This document shows, piece after piece, positions 8,772 to 16,346 of a stretch of DNA of 64,000 nucleotides. The stretch is from Pontiella desulfatans (GTDB lineage Bacteria; Verrucomicrobiota; Kiritimatiellia; Kiritimatiellales; Pontiellaceae), in NCBI RefSeq assembly GCF_900890425.1, contig NZ_CAAHFG010000001.1, positions 2,108,001 through 2,172,000 of the forward strand. Reading direction: 5' to 3'. The stretch's first letter is position 1; each line of letters begins with the position of its first letter. The position numbers and the translations under genes are program-made. Under the pieces are notes generated by a model, which was not told the origin of the DNA, ran no database searches, and was given only the letters and a program-made list of their open reading frames with translations.

Positions 8772-10748
8772 ATGAACAGTATGCGGCAACCATTCCTAAT
8801 CGGCATTGTTACCCTTCTTTGCATCAACCTATGCAAAGCCGAATCCAGCCGTTCCACTATTTCCAGCCTTGAAGAAAGGCTTTTAGACATCGATGAAGAA
8901 CTGGATCAACTGGCGGCCTTCACATTGCGGCATGGCATAGGCTCAGTAGGATACCGGTCACAGGTGCACCAGACCCCGGACAGTCCGGAGTGGATCCGTA
9001 TTGAACTGGGAGATGAAGTCTTGATCGACCAGGCCGTTCTGGTGCCGATGCTTTTTCTGGTACCTCAGGCGGGTTTTCAGGCCGAAGGCTTTCCGCACGC
9101 ATTCAGGATTCTGGCAGGAACCGCGCAAACCACCAACGTGGTTGCCGAGATCCTGGAGGAAGACCAGGTCATGCCTCGCATAGCACCGCTGGCGGTGTCG
9201 TTCCCCCCGGTCAAGGCATCCTGGGTCATGATCGAGGCAAGCATGATGAGCTCCCGTGTCCTCGACGACCGCTATACCCTTCAGCTGTCTGAAATCATGG
9301 TTTTCAGTGGAAATGACAATGTGGCTCTCCATAAGCCGATAACGGTGGCGCCTCCCCCACGAAAACCTGTTGCCGCGCATCACCAGAAGTATCTGGCAGA
9401 CGGTTTCACGCCCTATCTGATGGATGCCGCCGGCGAAGCAGAAAGCACGACAAGGCTGTTGCGCATCAATGCGGCCAACCCACCTCCCACCTTGACCATC
9501 AATCTTAATGCGACCTATCCAGTGGGCCAGATCAACCTGCACACCGCCAACCTGGAATACTCCATTCCCATGTCCCAACCCAGCAACCGGGCCGTGCCCA
9601 GCCATGTCCGTATCCTGGGAGCCAACCGATCGGACTTTTCCGACGCAACCGTGCTTTGCGAACACCGGCAGGAATCCCTCTACGACAACGGCCCCATCAT
9701 CATTTTGCATTTTCCCGAAACAGAATGCTCATATATCAGGATCGAAATCCTCGATCCCATCCCGGTCGGCTCATTGTCTTCCAGAAACAACCTCATTGCT
9801 TTTTCCGAAATCGAAGTCATATCCGGGGGGTGTAATATCGCGCTTCACGCCCCGGTTGCGGCCAATGAGAGTTTCTCGACTTCCCCTAAACTCCTGAACC
9901 TGATCACCGATGGCCTGAACTATTATGGCGAGATCCTGCCGATCCGGGAGTGGATGACCCAGCTTTCGCGCCGCCACGATCTTGAGAAGGAGCGACCCCT
10001 GGTTGTCTCCGAACGAAACCGGCTATATGCCGCCCAAAAAGTGATCCTTAAAAAAACACAGGGAACGGCCCTGTTCCTGCTGGTTGCAATAGCCTTTACC
10101 ATCCTCATTGACCACATCATCCGATTGAGGCAGGCCGCGCGGATACGTGAACGCCTTGCCGCCGACCTGCATGATGAACTGGGTGCGACCAACTATACCA
10201 TCGGGCTCTTCAGCGATGCCATCTGCCGCGAAAACTGCACCCCGGAAAAACGAAAAATGCTGCACGAACGAATCCGGGCCATCGTCGATCAAAACGGACG
10301 TGCCATTCGCAACATTTCAAATCTGTTGGATGCAGACATCTATCAGGGCCTAGTTCAGGATATTGAAAGGATTGCGGAACGCGTCAGCGGGAAGGTTGAC
10401 CACTCCCTTACTATTGAAGGCGAAGAATTTCTAGGCCAACTCCTTCCCCGAACCCGCGCCGACCTCTTTCTCTTCTTCAAGGAAAGCCTTGTCAACGTTT
10501 GCCGGCATTCAACGGCAACGGCCATCCGAACCCACATCGCGGCGACCCCAAAGCACCTAAAGCTGACCGTTTCAGATAATGGCCAGGGATTGTCCGACAA
10601 CAAAATACCGAAGTCCCTCAAGCGCCGGGCAAAACTCTTCAAGGCGAAGGTAGGCATTGGGGAATCACCCGACGGCGGAGCACAAATCACATTAACCCTA
10701 CGAATCCGGCGAAGGCTCAACTGGACCGCGATATTCAACCGGCCTTAA
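8772..10748 (+). CDS. Discoidin-sensor HisKA_3 histidine kinase (NarX/DesK-type)
   Basis: Membrane sensor kinase of 658 residues. A signal peptide or first membrane segment (residues ~7-23) is followed by ~400 extracytoplasmic residues made of two F5/8-type (discoidin-like, galactose-binding-fold) beta-sandwiches, each with a repeated S-E-I/E-I-x-V-x-S-G pattern. A transmembrane helix lies at about 432-452. The cytoplasmic part has a HisKA_3 dimerisation helix with the phospho-acceptor in H-D-E-L-G (His467), then an HATPase domain with N-box Asn575 and G1 box D-N-G-Q-G (Asp602). It should autophosphorylate and pass phosphate to the regulator 14 bases downstream. Binding of a glycan by the discoidin domains is an inference from the fold. 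The kinase itself looks intact although its partner is disrupted. Confidence 0.85.
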   Translation: MNSMRQPFLIGIVTLLCINLCKAESSRSTISSLEERLLDIDEELDQLAAFTLRHGIGSVGYRSQVHQTPDSPEWIRIELGDEVLIDQAVLVPMLFLVPQAGFQAEGFPHAFRILAGTAQTTNVVAEILEEDQVMPRIAPLAVSFPPVKASWVMIEASMMSSRVLDDRYTLQLSEIMVFSGNDNVALHKPITVAPPPRKPVAAHHQKYLADGFTPYLMDAAGEAESTTRLLRINAANPPPTLTINLNATYPVGQINLHTANLEYSIPMSQPSNRAVPSHVRILGANRSDFSDATVLCEHRQESLYDNGPIIILHFPETECSYIRIEILDPIPVGSLSSRNNLIAFSEIEVISGGCNIALHAPVAANESFSTSPKLLNLITDGLNYYGEILPIREWMTQLSRRHDLEKERPLVVSERNRLYAAQKVILKKTQGTALFLLVAIAFTILIDHIIRLRQAARIRERLAADLHDELGATNYTIGLFSDAICRENCTPEKRKMLHERIRAIVDQNGRAIRNISNLLDADIYQGLVQDIERIAERVSGKVDHSLTIEGEEFLGQLLPRTRADLFLFFKESLVNVCRHSTATAIRTHIAATPKHLKLTVSDNGQGLSDNKIPKSLKRRAKLFKAKVGIGESPDGGAQITLTLRIRRRLNWTAIFNRP

Positions 10749-10762
10749 AAACAGGAACAGCC

Positions 10763-11257
10763 ATGAAAAAACCAACCCGAGTCATGATGGTTGAAGACCA
10801 CCCCGAGTTCCGTGAAATCATCGAATTCGCCATTGGCGAAGAAGCCGACATAGAGCTGGCCGGCCTGTACGGCAATGCGGAACAGGCACTCCGTGAGCTA
10901 CAGGAAAAACAATCGGTGGATATTGTGCTGCTGGATCTGAACCTCCCCGTCATGTCGGGTCTCGAAGCCATACCATGGATAACGAAATATTCTCCCGACA
11001 CAAAGGTGATCATCCTAAGCCAGTCCAACATGGAATCCGATGTTCTGCAGGCCATTCAGCTGGGTGCGTCCGGCTACCTTTTAAAATCATCCACGATGGA
11101 TGAAATCATATACGGCATTAGAACCGTGAGGGACGGCGGAGCAATCATGGACAAAGGGCTCGCTCGTTTCATCATCCATTCCCTCCAGAAAATACCGTTT
11201 CTGGTCAGTTTTCTCTTCGTTTTCATCTCTAAACTACTTCTCTTGATTGGGGGTTGA
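10763..11257 (+). pseudogene. NarL-type response regulator, receiver half (gene split by IS)
   Basis: The receiver domain of a NarL/FixJ-type regulator is intact: acidic pair E-D near residues 11-12, phospho-acceptor Asp58 in L-L-D-L-N, and Lys108 in Y-L-L-K-S. Native sequence stops after ...L-Q-K-I-P (residue 145, ending at 11196). The last ~20 residues of the present reading frame come from the inserted element and form a hydrophobic tail. The DNA-binding half lies at 13060-13279 beyond the element. It may still act as a phosphate sink, but cannot bind DNA. Confidence 0.9.
11189..11196 (+). repeat. Left target-site duplication of the IS (AAAATACC)
   Basis: The octamer AAAATACC directly precedes the left end of the element and recurs exactly at 13052-13059 directly after the right end. 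Confidence 0.92.
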
Positions 11258-11287
11258 TGCCTTCGGCGTCTTCTCCCCTGTTTTATC

Positions 11288-11301
11288 CCGAGTTTTGATT
11301 G
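11288..11301 (+). repeat. Inner inverted repeat of the IS, left copy
   Basis: CCGAGTTTTGATTG is the exact reverse complement of 12835-12848. The two 14-mers flank the transposase gene inside the terminal repeats. They may be secondary transposase-binding sites or older ends. Confidence 0.75.
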
Positions 11302-11309
11302 GATAAGAT

Positions 11310-11360
11310 GGGGTCGTTCCAAGCCCTTTTGCCGCACGCAAAAAAAACAGGGAAGACCCC
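11310..11360 (+). promoter_or_regulatory. Inverted repeat around the transposase start
   Basis: GGGGTC (11310-11315) and GACCCC (11355-11360) are perfect inverted copies, the second touching the ATG at 11361. The pairing would place the ribosome-binding region GGGAAGA within or next to a stem and could limit transposase translation. That role is inferred. Confidence 0.4.
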
Positions 11361-12833
11361 ATGAAAAATGATCTAAGGAAACTGCTTCGCTGGGTATGTC
11401 GCAAGCTTACCTACAACGATCTGGCTTCGGTGGTGCCGGTGCTGCTCGAAGTACTCAACGGTTCAAGGCAGGATATCGAACTCAAGCCGCAGGAAGTGCG
11501 GCCTCCGCACTATCGCCAGTTCCGGGTCGATCCTCAACCGCCGCTATGCGAACCATTGCTGCCGCACGCACCGCAAAAGGACTGGGAGGAGCTTCAGGCC
11601 GACCATTTGCGCGCCACGGGAAAAACAATCGCCAAGGTAGCGCGTCGGACGGGTTCGCCCATGCCGCCTGAAAAATGCCGATGCCGGCACTGCCATGCCC
11701 CCGTGCGCTATCTCTACCTCAACAACGGAAAGCTTGGGTCGCAGGTTCAGTGCAAGATCTGCAAAAGGACTTCGCCAACCGACAAGCCCCGGCGCGAAAG
11801 CAAGGCGCGCTACTGGTGCCCGCATTGCGGCTATGCACTCTTTCGATGGAAGGAGGATGGCCTGTGCACCGCCTTCAAGTGCCCGAACGACCACTGCCCC
11901 GTCTACGTACGGAACCTCGCCCAGCTCACGCCCGAAGAGCACGCCATGCGCAAAGCCGGAAACACCAGCCAGTTCAAGCTGCGCTACCTCTTCCGCGAAT
12001 ACCACTTCGCCTCGCAAGACCTTCCGCTCAAACGCCCCGAAGACGCCCCGGTCGATCTCAACCGCATCCACCACAGCCTGCATACCCTCGGACTCTGCCT
12101 CACCTTCTCCATCAGCCTCGGACTCAGCGCAAGGCTCACCGCCCAGGCGCTCGAACGCGTCTTCGGGATCCGCATCTCGCACCAGACCGTCGTCAACTAC
12201 ATCAAGGCCGCAGCCTGCCAGCTCGCCGACTTCACCGATGAAAACAGTCCCGTTCCCGAAGGAACCTGCGCGGCGGACGAAACCTACATCAAGATCGGCG
12301 GGAAAACCCGCTACACCTGGCTCGTCATCACCGAAACACGGCGGGCCATCTGCGGCTACAACCTCTCCGAAACCCGTGGGGCCGAACCGGCGCTCGGACT
12401 CATCCAAAGCATGTGCGGCCCGCCGGACGCGCCCCGGGCCGAAGCCTTCGAACTCGTCACCGACGGCCTGCCGTCCTACGACAGCGCCACCGTCGCCTAC
12501 AACACCGCCGCCGTGGTGGCCGGAGGCGAAGCAGTCCTGAATAAACGTACCGTCATCGGACTCAAGAACCTCGATCCCGAAAGCGAGACCTACCGCGTCT
12601 ACAAGCAGCTCATCGAGCGGCTCAACCGCACCTATAAATACCACACGCGACCCCGCGCCGGCTTCAAGAGCTTCGACGGAGCCACGGCACTCACCACGCT
12701 CTTCGTCGCCTACTACAACTTCATGCGCCCGCACGGCAGCCTCGGCGGGCATCCGCCCGTCGCGATCGCCTGCCTCAAAGGCAAGAGGCTCTACCCCGAC
12801 ATGTGGGTCGAGCTCCTCCGGCAAGCCGCATGA
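11361..12833 (+). CDS. DDE transposase, IS6/IS240-like with zinc-ribbon N-terminus
   Basis: Transposase of 490 residues, about twice the usual IS6 length. The N-terminal part (about residues 100-175) carries two cysteine-rich zinc-ribbon-like segments (C-x-C-x-x-C-H ... C-x-x-C, then C-P-x-C-G ... C-P-x-x-x-C). The catalytic DDE/RNase H-like core follows: Asp306 in A-D-E-T-Y, Asp368 in V-T-D-G-L, Glu419 in L-I-E-R-L-N, then G-F-K-S-F-D, close to the G-F-K-S-F-E of IS6 enzymes. No frameshift is present, so it is probably active. GC-rich third positions create long antisense reading frames that are not genes. Family placement rests on motifs, ends and duplication length. Confidence 0.85.
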   Translation: MKNDLRKLLRWVCRKLTYNDLASVVPVLLEVLNGSRQDIELKPQEVRPPHYRQFRVDPQPPLCEPLLPHAPQKDWEELQADHLRATGKTIAKVARRTGSPMPPEKCRCRHCHAPVRYLYLNNGKLGSQVQCKICKRTSPTDKPRRESKARYWCPHCGYALFRWKEDGLCTAFKCPNDHCPVYVRNLAQLTPEEHAMRKAGNTSQFKLRYLFREYHFASQDLPLKRPEDAPVDLNRIHHSLHTLGLCLTFSISLGLSARLTAQALERVFGIRISHQTVVNYIKAAACQLADFTDENSPVPEGTCAADETYIKIGGKTRYTWLVITETRRAICGYNLSETRGAEPALGLIQSMCGPPDAPRAEAFELVTDGLPSYDSATVAYNTAAVVAGGEAVLNKRTVIGLKNLDPESETYRVYKQLIERLNRTYKYHTRPRAGFKSFDGATALTTLFVAYYNFMRPHGSLGGHPPVAIACLKGKRLYPDMWVELLRQAA

Positions 12834-12834
12834 A

Positions 12835-12848
12835 CAATCAAAACTCGG
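12835..12848 (-). repeat. Inner inverted repeat of the IS, right copy
   Basis: CAATCAAAACTCGG, the exact inverted partner of 11288-11301, starts one base after the transposase stop codon. Confidence 0.75.
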
Positions 12849-12861
12849 ATGTCAAAGAACA

Positions 12862-12920
12862 CGAGGCTTTCGCCTCAGCTACCCACAGCCCCGCTGTGCG
12901 TCGCCGCCCTCATCAGGGCT
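12862..12920 (+). other. Three consecutive short hairpins in the IS right end
   Basis: Three separate stems follow each other within 60 bases: GAGGC/GCCTC (12863-12876), CACAGC/GCTGTG (12884-12898) and GCCCT/AGGGC (12906-12919). No T tract follows, so they are not ordinary terminators. They could form a structured transcript end or a transposase recognition region. Confidence 0.5.
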
Positions 12921-13051
12921 AAAAAACAACAATCAAATCATCGCCGACACAGAAACCATCCCCATCAAAAGCCTTCTTTCGGCCCAGTAAGGGGACCCAT
13001 CTCACCTTGCTTCTCTGCCATCGGCTCTTTCATCGAAAATTTTACAGAACC

Positions 13052-13059
13052 AAAATACC
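13052..13059 (+). repeat. Right target-site duplication of the IS (AAAATACC)
   Basis: Exact copy of 11189-11196, immediately after the right terminal repeat of the element. Confidence 0.92.
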
Positions 13060-13279
13060 TCAAGAAAAAAAGGATAAACCCTGCATCACCAAAAGGGAAA
13101 AAGAAGTCCTCACCTTGGTCGCAGAAGGCCTGTCGCAAAAAGAGATTTCCCAGAAAATGAAAATCCAACCCTGCACCGTCACCGCCCACGTGCAAAGCGT
13201 TTACAAAAAACTCGATGCCCCCAACGCACCCGCCGCCATATCCAAAGCCTTCAAGGCAGGCATCCTCCCAACCGACTAA
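13060..13279 (+). pseudogene. NarL-type response regulator, LuxR/GerE HTH half
   Basis: This is the missing C-terminal half of the regulator starting at 10763. The frame contains a LuxR-type helix-turn-helix: T-K-R-E-K-E-V-L, A-E-G-L-S-Q-K-E-I-S, then T-V-T-A-H-V-Q-S-V-Y-K-K-L and a final A-I-S-K-A-F-K. If the element and one AAAATACC copy are removed, the codon series continues K-I-P | Q-E-K-K-D without a shift, giving a 217-residue protein, normal for the family. An ATG inside the element at 13007 is in frame, so a free DNA-binding fragment could still be made. Confidence 0.9.
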
Positions 13280-13328
13280 AATGCTCCAAGCAACCGTACA
13301 TCCGCAGGATGGCGCTCACTTTTTTCAC

Positions 13329-13347
13329 AGAATGATCCATTCTTTTA
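13329..13347 (+). terminator. Possible terminator after the response regulator
   Basis: AGAATG-ATC-CATTCT is a perfect six-base-pair stem with a three-base loop, followed by TTTA. It is AT-rich and weak, but well placed 50 bases after the regulator stop and before the convergent sulfatase gene. Confidence 0.35.
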
Positions 13348-13417
13348 CCCACAGATTCAGCGGAAGACCCATTATTTTTAGGCATTTTGTCCGCGGATTA
13401 GTGTTCGCGGGGACTAC

Positions 13418-16294
13418 TCACGGAACACTTACTCGAAGGCGGAGATACGCCTTCAGCTCGTCCATACCGTCCCGGTGGCGAATCGTGATGGCTTGCGTGC
13501 CGTCCAGGTTATTCGTCGTCGATAGGATGTAGGTATTGGTCGGCGTGTCGCTGTTCCAAAGTGGTTCCCATTCGGACAGATCCTTGCTGCCGTCGACCTC
13601 GTAGCGAAGGTCGGGCGCATCCAGGCGGCGACGGAAGCTGATCGACAGGTGGTTCGTCGTTTCCTCCTGCTTAAAATCAAGACCCGGCAGATAATCGCGG
13701 ATGTCTCCGCCGTCGGGCACCTTAATGGCGTATTCGAGAATGTTGGGAACGCCGTTGGTATTGGGATCCGCACCGGGTTCCGCATCATCCCCCATATATC
13801 CGGCCGTCTCGACCCAATCGGAAAAATTATACCCGTTGAGCGGTGGCTGAAGACCAAGTGTTTCATACTCATCCACCTCATTCAGGTAGGCGTTGACGCG
13901 GTTATTTGGCTTGTCGGAATCGGATACGTTATACAGATCGATGCCGGATTCGATCTGCGGCGCTTCGTTGGTCGGCAGATAAACGGCCAGCTGCGTTTTC
14001 ATTGCACTGAATTCCGGATCGTCGGCCAAGTTCGTCCATTCGTTGGGATCGACGGCGTTGTGATAAAGCTCTTCGCTGCCATCGTGATATCGGATATAGC
14101 GCCAGTCGGAGGAACGCAACGTGTAGTTGCCCCGCCCCCAGGTCGTCAGCGCCGGGGTCGCCTTCGGCAGGGATGGATCGTCGAGCCACGGAACGAGACT
14201 GATTCCATCCACATAGGCGGGCGGTGTCAGCCCAGTTAGATCCGCCAATGTTCTGTAGATATTAATCAAACTGACCGGCTCGTCGATGGTCTGGCCGTTG
14301 GCCGCGTTGCCGCGTGGGTCATAAATGATAAACGGCGTCCGCGTGGCCTCCTCCCAAAGGGAAAACTTGCTGAAGCTTTGTTTTTCCCCAAGGTGAAAGC
14401 CGTGATCACTCCAGAGCACGACGATCGTGTTGTCGGCATACGGGCTGGCGGCCAGCGCGTCGAGCACCACCCCCACATTATCGTCGGTGAAGGAGATGGA
14501 CGCCAGATATCCGCGCCGCGACTTTTCCCATGCCTCATCCTGCTTGAACGGAATGTCGACATAAAGCTGCGCATTGGCGCGACCGACGAGCGGAACATCC
14601 GAAAGGTCGCCGGCGAGGATCGGCGGGGCTTCGATCGGGAAGTCGAAGCGGTCGAAGTTTTCGACCGGCGTAACAAACGGCGTGTGCGGGAGAATAAAGC
14701 CGACGGAGAGGAAGAAGGGCTTGTCATGAGTCTGCTGAAGAATCCCGACAGCCGCGTTTGCGCTTTTGCGGTCTTTAAAATCGGTCGGCGGATTCGTGGC
14801 CGGCGTCGCACGCAGGCGGCTCACATCCGGAGAATAATAGTACCTGGGATCGTTGACCAGATTGAGGGAATTGTCACCGTAGGAGGTATAGACATCCCAT
14901 TGCTCCGCTGGCTTATAGTCCTTATCCGGATTGTGCCAGATTTTGGTGTAGCCGGCTGTATAGTAGCCATTATCGCGAAAGAACTGGGGCATGGGTAAAA
15001 AAGCATCCAGCGTCGCAAGATCCGCAGGGTCTAGATTGACCAATGTATAAAACGGATAGAGCCCCGTTGTCGTCGGCTCGGCCCCGAACATGATGGCGCT
15101 GCGACTGGGCGAGCAACCGGGAGCGGGACAATGGGCGTTGGAAAAAATGACTCCCTTTTCAGCAAGCGCATCCATGTTCGGGGTTTTCGTTTGCGGGTGC
15201 CCGCCGAGGAAGCCGACCCAGTCGTTCATGTCGTCGATGCAAAGCATGAGAATGTTGGGGGGCGTGGCATCGATAAATGTAATGCTCAGATCGCCACGGG
15301 TCGAACCGGCTACTGTACCGGCATCTCCACCGACAAATGCACCGTCGGCGAAAGTGACCATTAGGTTGCTGATGCTCTCCGTACTGGCATGATCCGTGGC
15401 ATTACCAGTGAAGCTCAACGTGATCTGGGTGTCGCTGTCACGGCTTAACACGGGCGTCAGCCCCGCCGGGATGTTGCCAACGGCCACATGACCGGCACTC
15501 ACCACATCCGCTGTGAAAAGGTCGTCCGACAGGGTGATCGCGATGGTCGAGGAAATGGTGCCGTCATTGGCGATGGCTTCGCTTACACCGCCAGCAGTAT
15601 AGAGCAGAGTTGGATTCACAGAAACGCCGCCCACCGTAATCTCCGTGTTCAGCTCGAAGTCATCAACCTGAAATTCCATCCCAACGACGCCGTCGAACAT
15701 CTTAAATCCAAAACAGTCGATGCCTCCATAGTTTGCAGTCCGAAGCTGATCGTCGGTATCCAGTTGCCCATTCACCCATATATCAAGAGCGTCTACGGGC
15801 ACGCTGTATTGATCGCTATCTCCGTAGGTGATCGCGGTCGTGCCGGCGTTAAAAACGATAGCCACCTCTCCCCATGTATCCAAGTCCAAGCCGGCCGTAC
15901 CCAAACCAACTCCCCCTTTGAAATCATTCAGGCCGGCACCTGCCCCGGGTACCACACGGAAATTGGCGTTTTTGGAGGTGTCCGTGGCTTGCGAGGTGAA
16001 ACGCAAATCAAACGTCAACTGCCCGAACACAGCCTCCCCCGCAATGTCCAACGCAAAGGAGTCCGCTCCCGTATTCACCACCTCCATAACCTTGTTACCG
16101 GCGACATCGACGATGGCAGCCGTTGCCGCCCCGCCAGAGGTCACCCAGGCAGCGCTTCCCTCATTCACCTGATCCGGGCTGCGACCAACAACCGTTGTTC
16201 CGCCCGTCTCAAAGCCATCAAAAAATATGACGGCGGCCTGAGAGGAGGTGATGGCTGCCAGCGCGAACATCGCGTAAACCATATTTCTTTTCAT
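13418..16294 (-). CDS. LamG-sulfatase fusion protein
   Basis: Secreted 958-residue protein. Order: signal peptide (1-20), concanavalin/LamG-like beta-sandwich (about 21-225), Ig-like domain (about 225-343), type I sulfatase (about 345-840), and a C-terminal segment of the 'EYA' type shared with other giant proteins here. The formylglycine motif is C-S-P-S-R with Cys394, and metal-site residues appear in C-I-D-D-M-N-D. It closely resembles the plain sulfatase at 23211-24737 (the L-C-I-D-D-M-N-D-W ... G-C-S-P-S-R block is nearly identical), so it looks like a domain-accreted paralogue. It should hydrolyse sulfate esters on a glycan, with the LamG part perhaps binding substrate. Activation requires an FGE/anSME enzyme not in this window. 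Confidence 0.85.
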   Translation of the reverse strand: MKRNMVYAMFALAAITSSQAAVIFFDGFETGGTTVVGRSPDQVNEGSAAWVTSGGAATAAIVDVAGNKVMEVVNTGADSFALDIAGEAVFGQLTFDLRFTSQATDTSKNANFRVVPGAGAGLNDFKGGVGLGTAGLDLDTWGEVAIVFNAGTTAITYGDSDQYSVPVDALDIWVNGQLDTDDQLRTANYGGIDCFGFKMFDGVVGMEFQVDDFELNTEITVGGVSVNPTLLYTAGGVSEAIANDGTISSTIAITLSDDLFTADVVSAGHVAVGNIPAGLTPVLSRDSDTQITLSFTGNATDHASTESISNLMVTFADGAFVGGDAGTVAGSTRGDLSITFIDATPPNILMLCIDDMNDWVGFLGGHPQTKTPNMDALAEKGVIFSNAHCPAPGCSPSRSAIMFGAEPTTTGLYPFYTLVNLDPADLATLDAFLPMPQFFRDNGYYTAGYTKIWHNPDKDYKPAEQWDVYTSYGDNSLNLVNDPRYYYSPDVSRLRATPATNPPTDFKDRKSANAAVGILQQTHDKPFFLSVGFILPHTPFVTPVENFDRFDFPIEAPPILAGDLSDVPLVGRANAQLYVDIPFKQDEAWEKSRRGYLASISFTDDNVGVVLDALAASPYADNTIVVLWSDHGFHLGEKQSFSKFSLWEEATRTPFIIYDPRGNAANGQTIDEPVSLINIYRTLADLTGLTPPAYVDGISLVPWLDDPSLPKATPALTTWGRGNYTLRSSDWRYIRYHDGSEELYHNAVDPNEWTNLADDPEFSAMKTQLAVYLPTNEAPQIESGIDLYNVSDSDKPNNRVNAYLNEVDEYETLGLQPPLNGYNFSDWVETAGYMGDDAEPGADPNTNGVPNILEYAIKVPDGGDIRDYLPGLDFKQEETTNHLSISFRRRLDAPDLRYEVDGSKDLSEWEPLWNSDTPTNTYILSTTNNLDGTQAITIRHRDGMDELKAYLRLRVSVP

Positions 16295-16346
16295 TGGAAT
16301 ATTCTTCTCAAACAGCTGCTCATTAACTAATCGCTTTACCCATCAA

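Larger units (their letters stand above)
11197..13051 (+). mobile_element. IS6-like insertion sequence, 1855 bp
   Basis: The element is bounded by an exact 8-bp target duplication. Its ends are imperfect inverted repeats: GTTTCTGGTCAGTTTTC on the left against GGTTCTGTAAAATTTTC (reverse complement) on the right, matching at 12 of 17 positions. A GGTTCTGT terminus and 8-bp duplications are typical of the IS6/IS240 family. It contains one transposase gene (11361-12833) plus structured non-coding ends. The insertion separates the two domains of a response regulator. The good ends and perfect duplication suggest a recent event. Confidence 0.9.

Noticed and set aside
8958-9710. 250-codon minus-strand frame across the sensor kinase
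   Set aside because: Overlaps the discoidin-like region of the kinase in antisense, with no ribosome site or family match.
11544-12824. 426-codon open frame antisense to the transposase
   Set aside because: Its existence follows from the high third-position GC of the transposase; it has no ribosome site and no recognisable domain.
12862-12920. Hairpins as a CRISPR fragment or attC site
   Set aside because: The three stems have different sequences and no repeat-spacer spacing, and there is no integron integrase.
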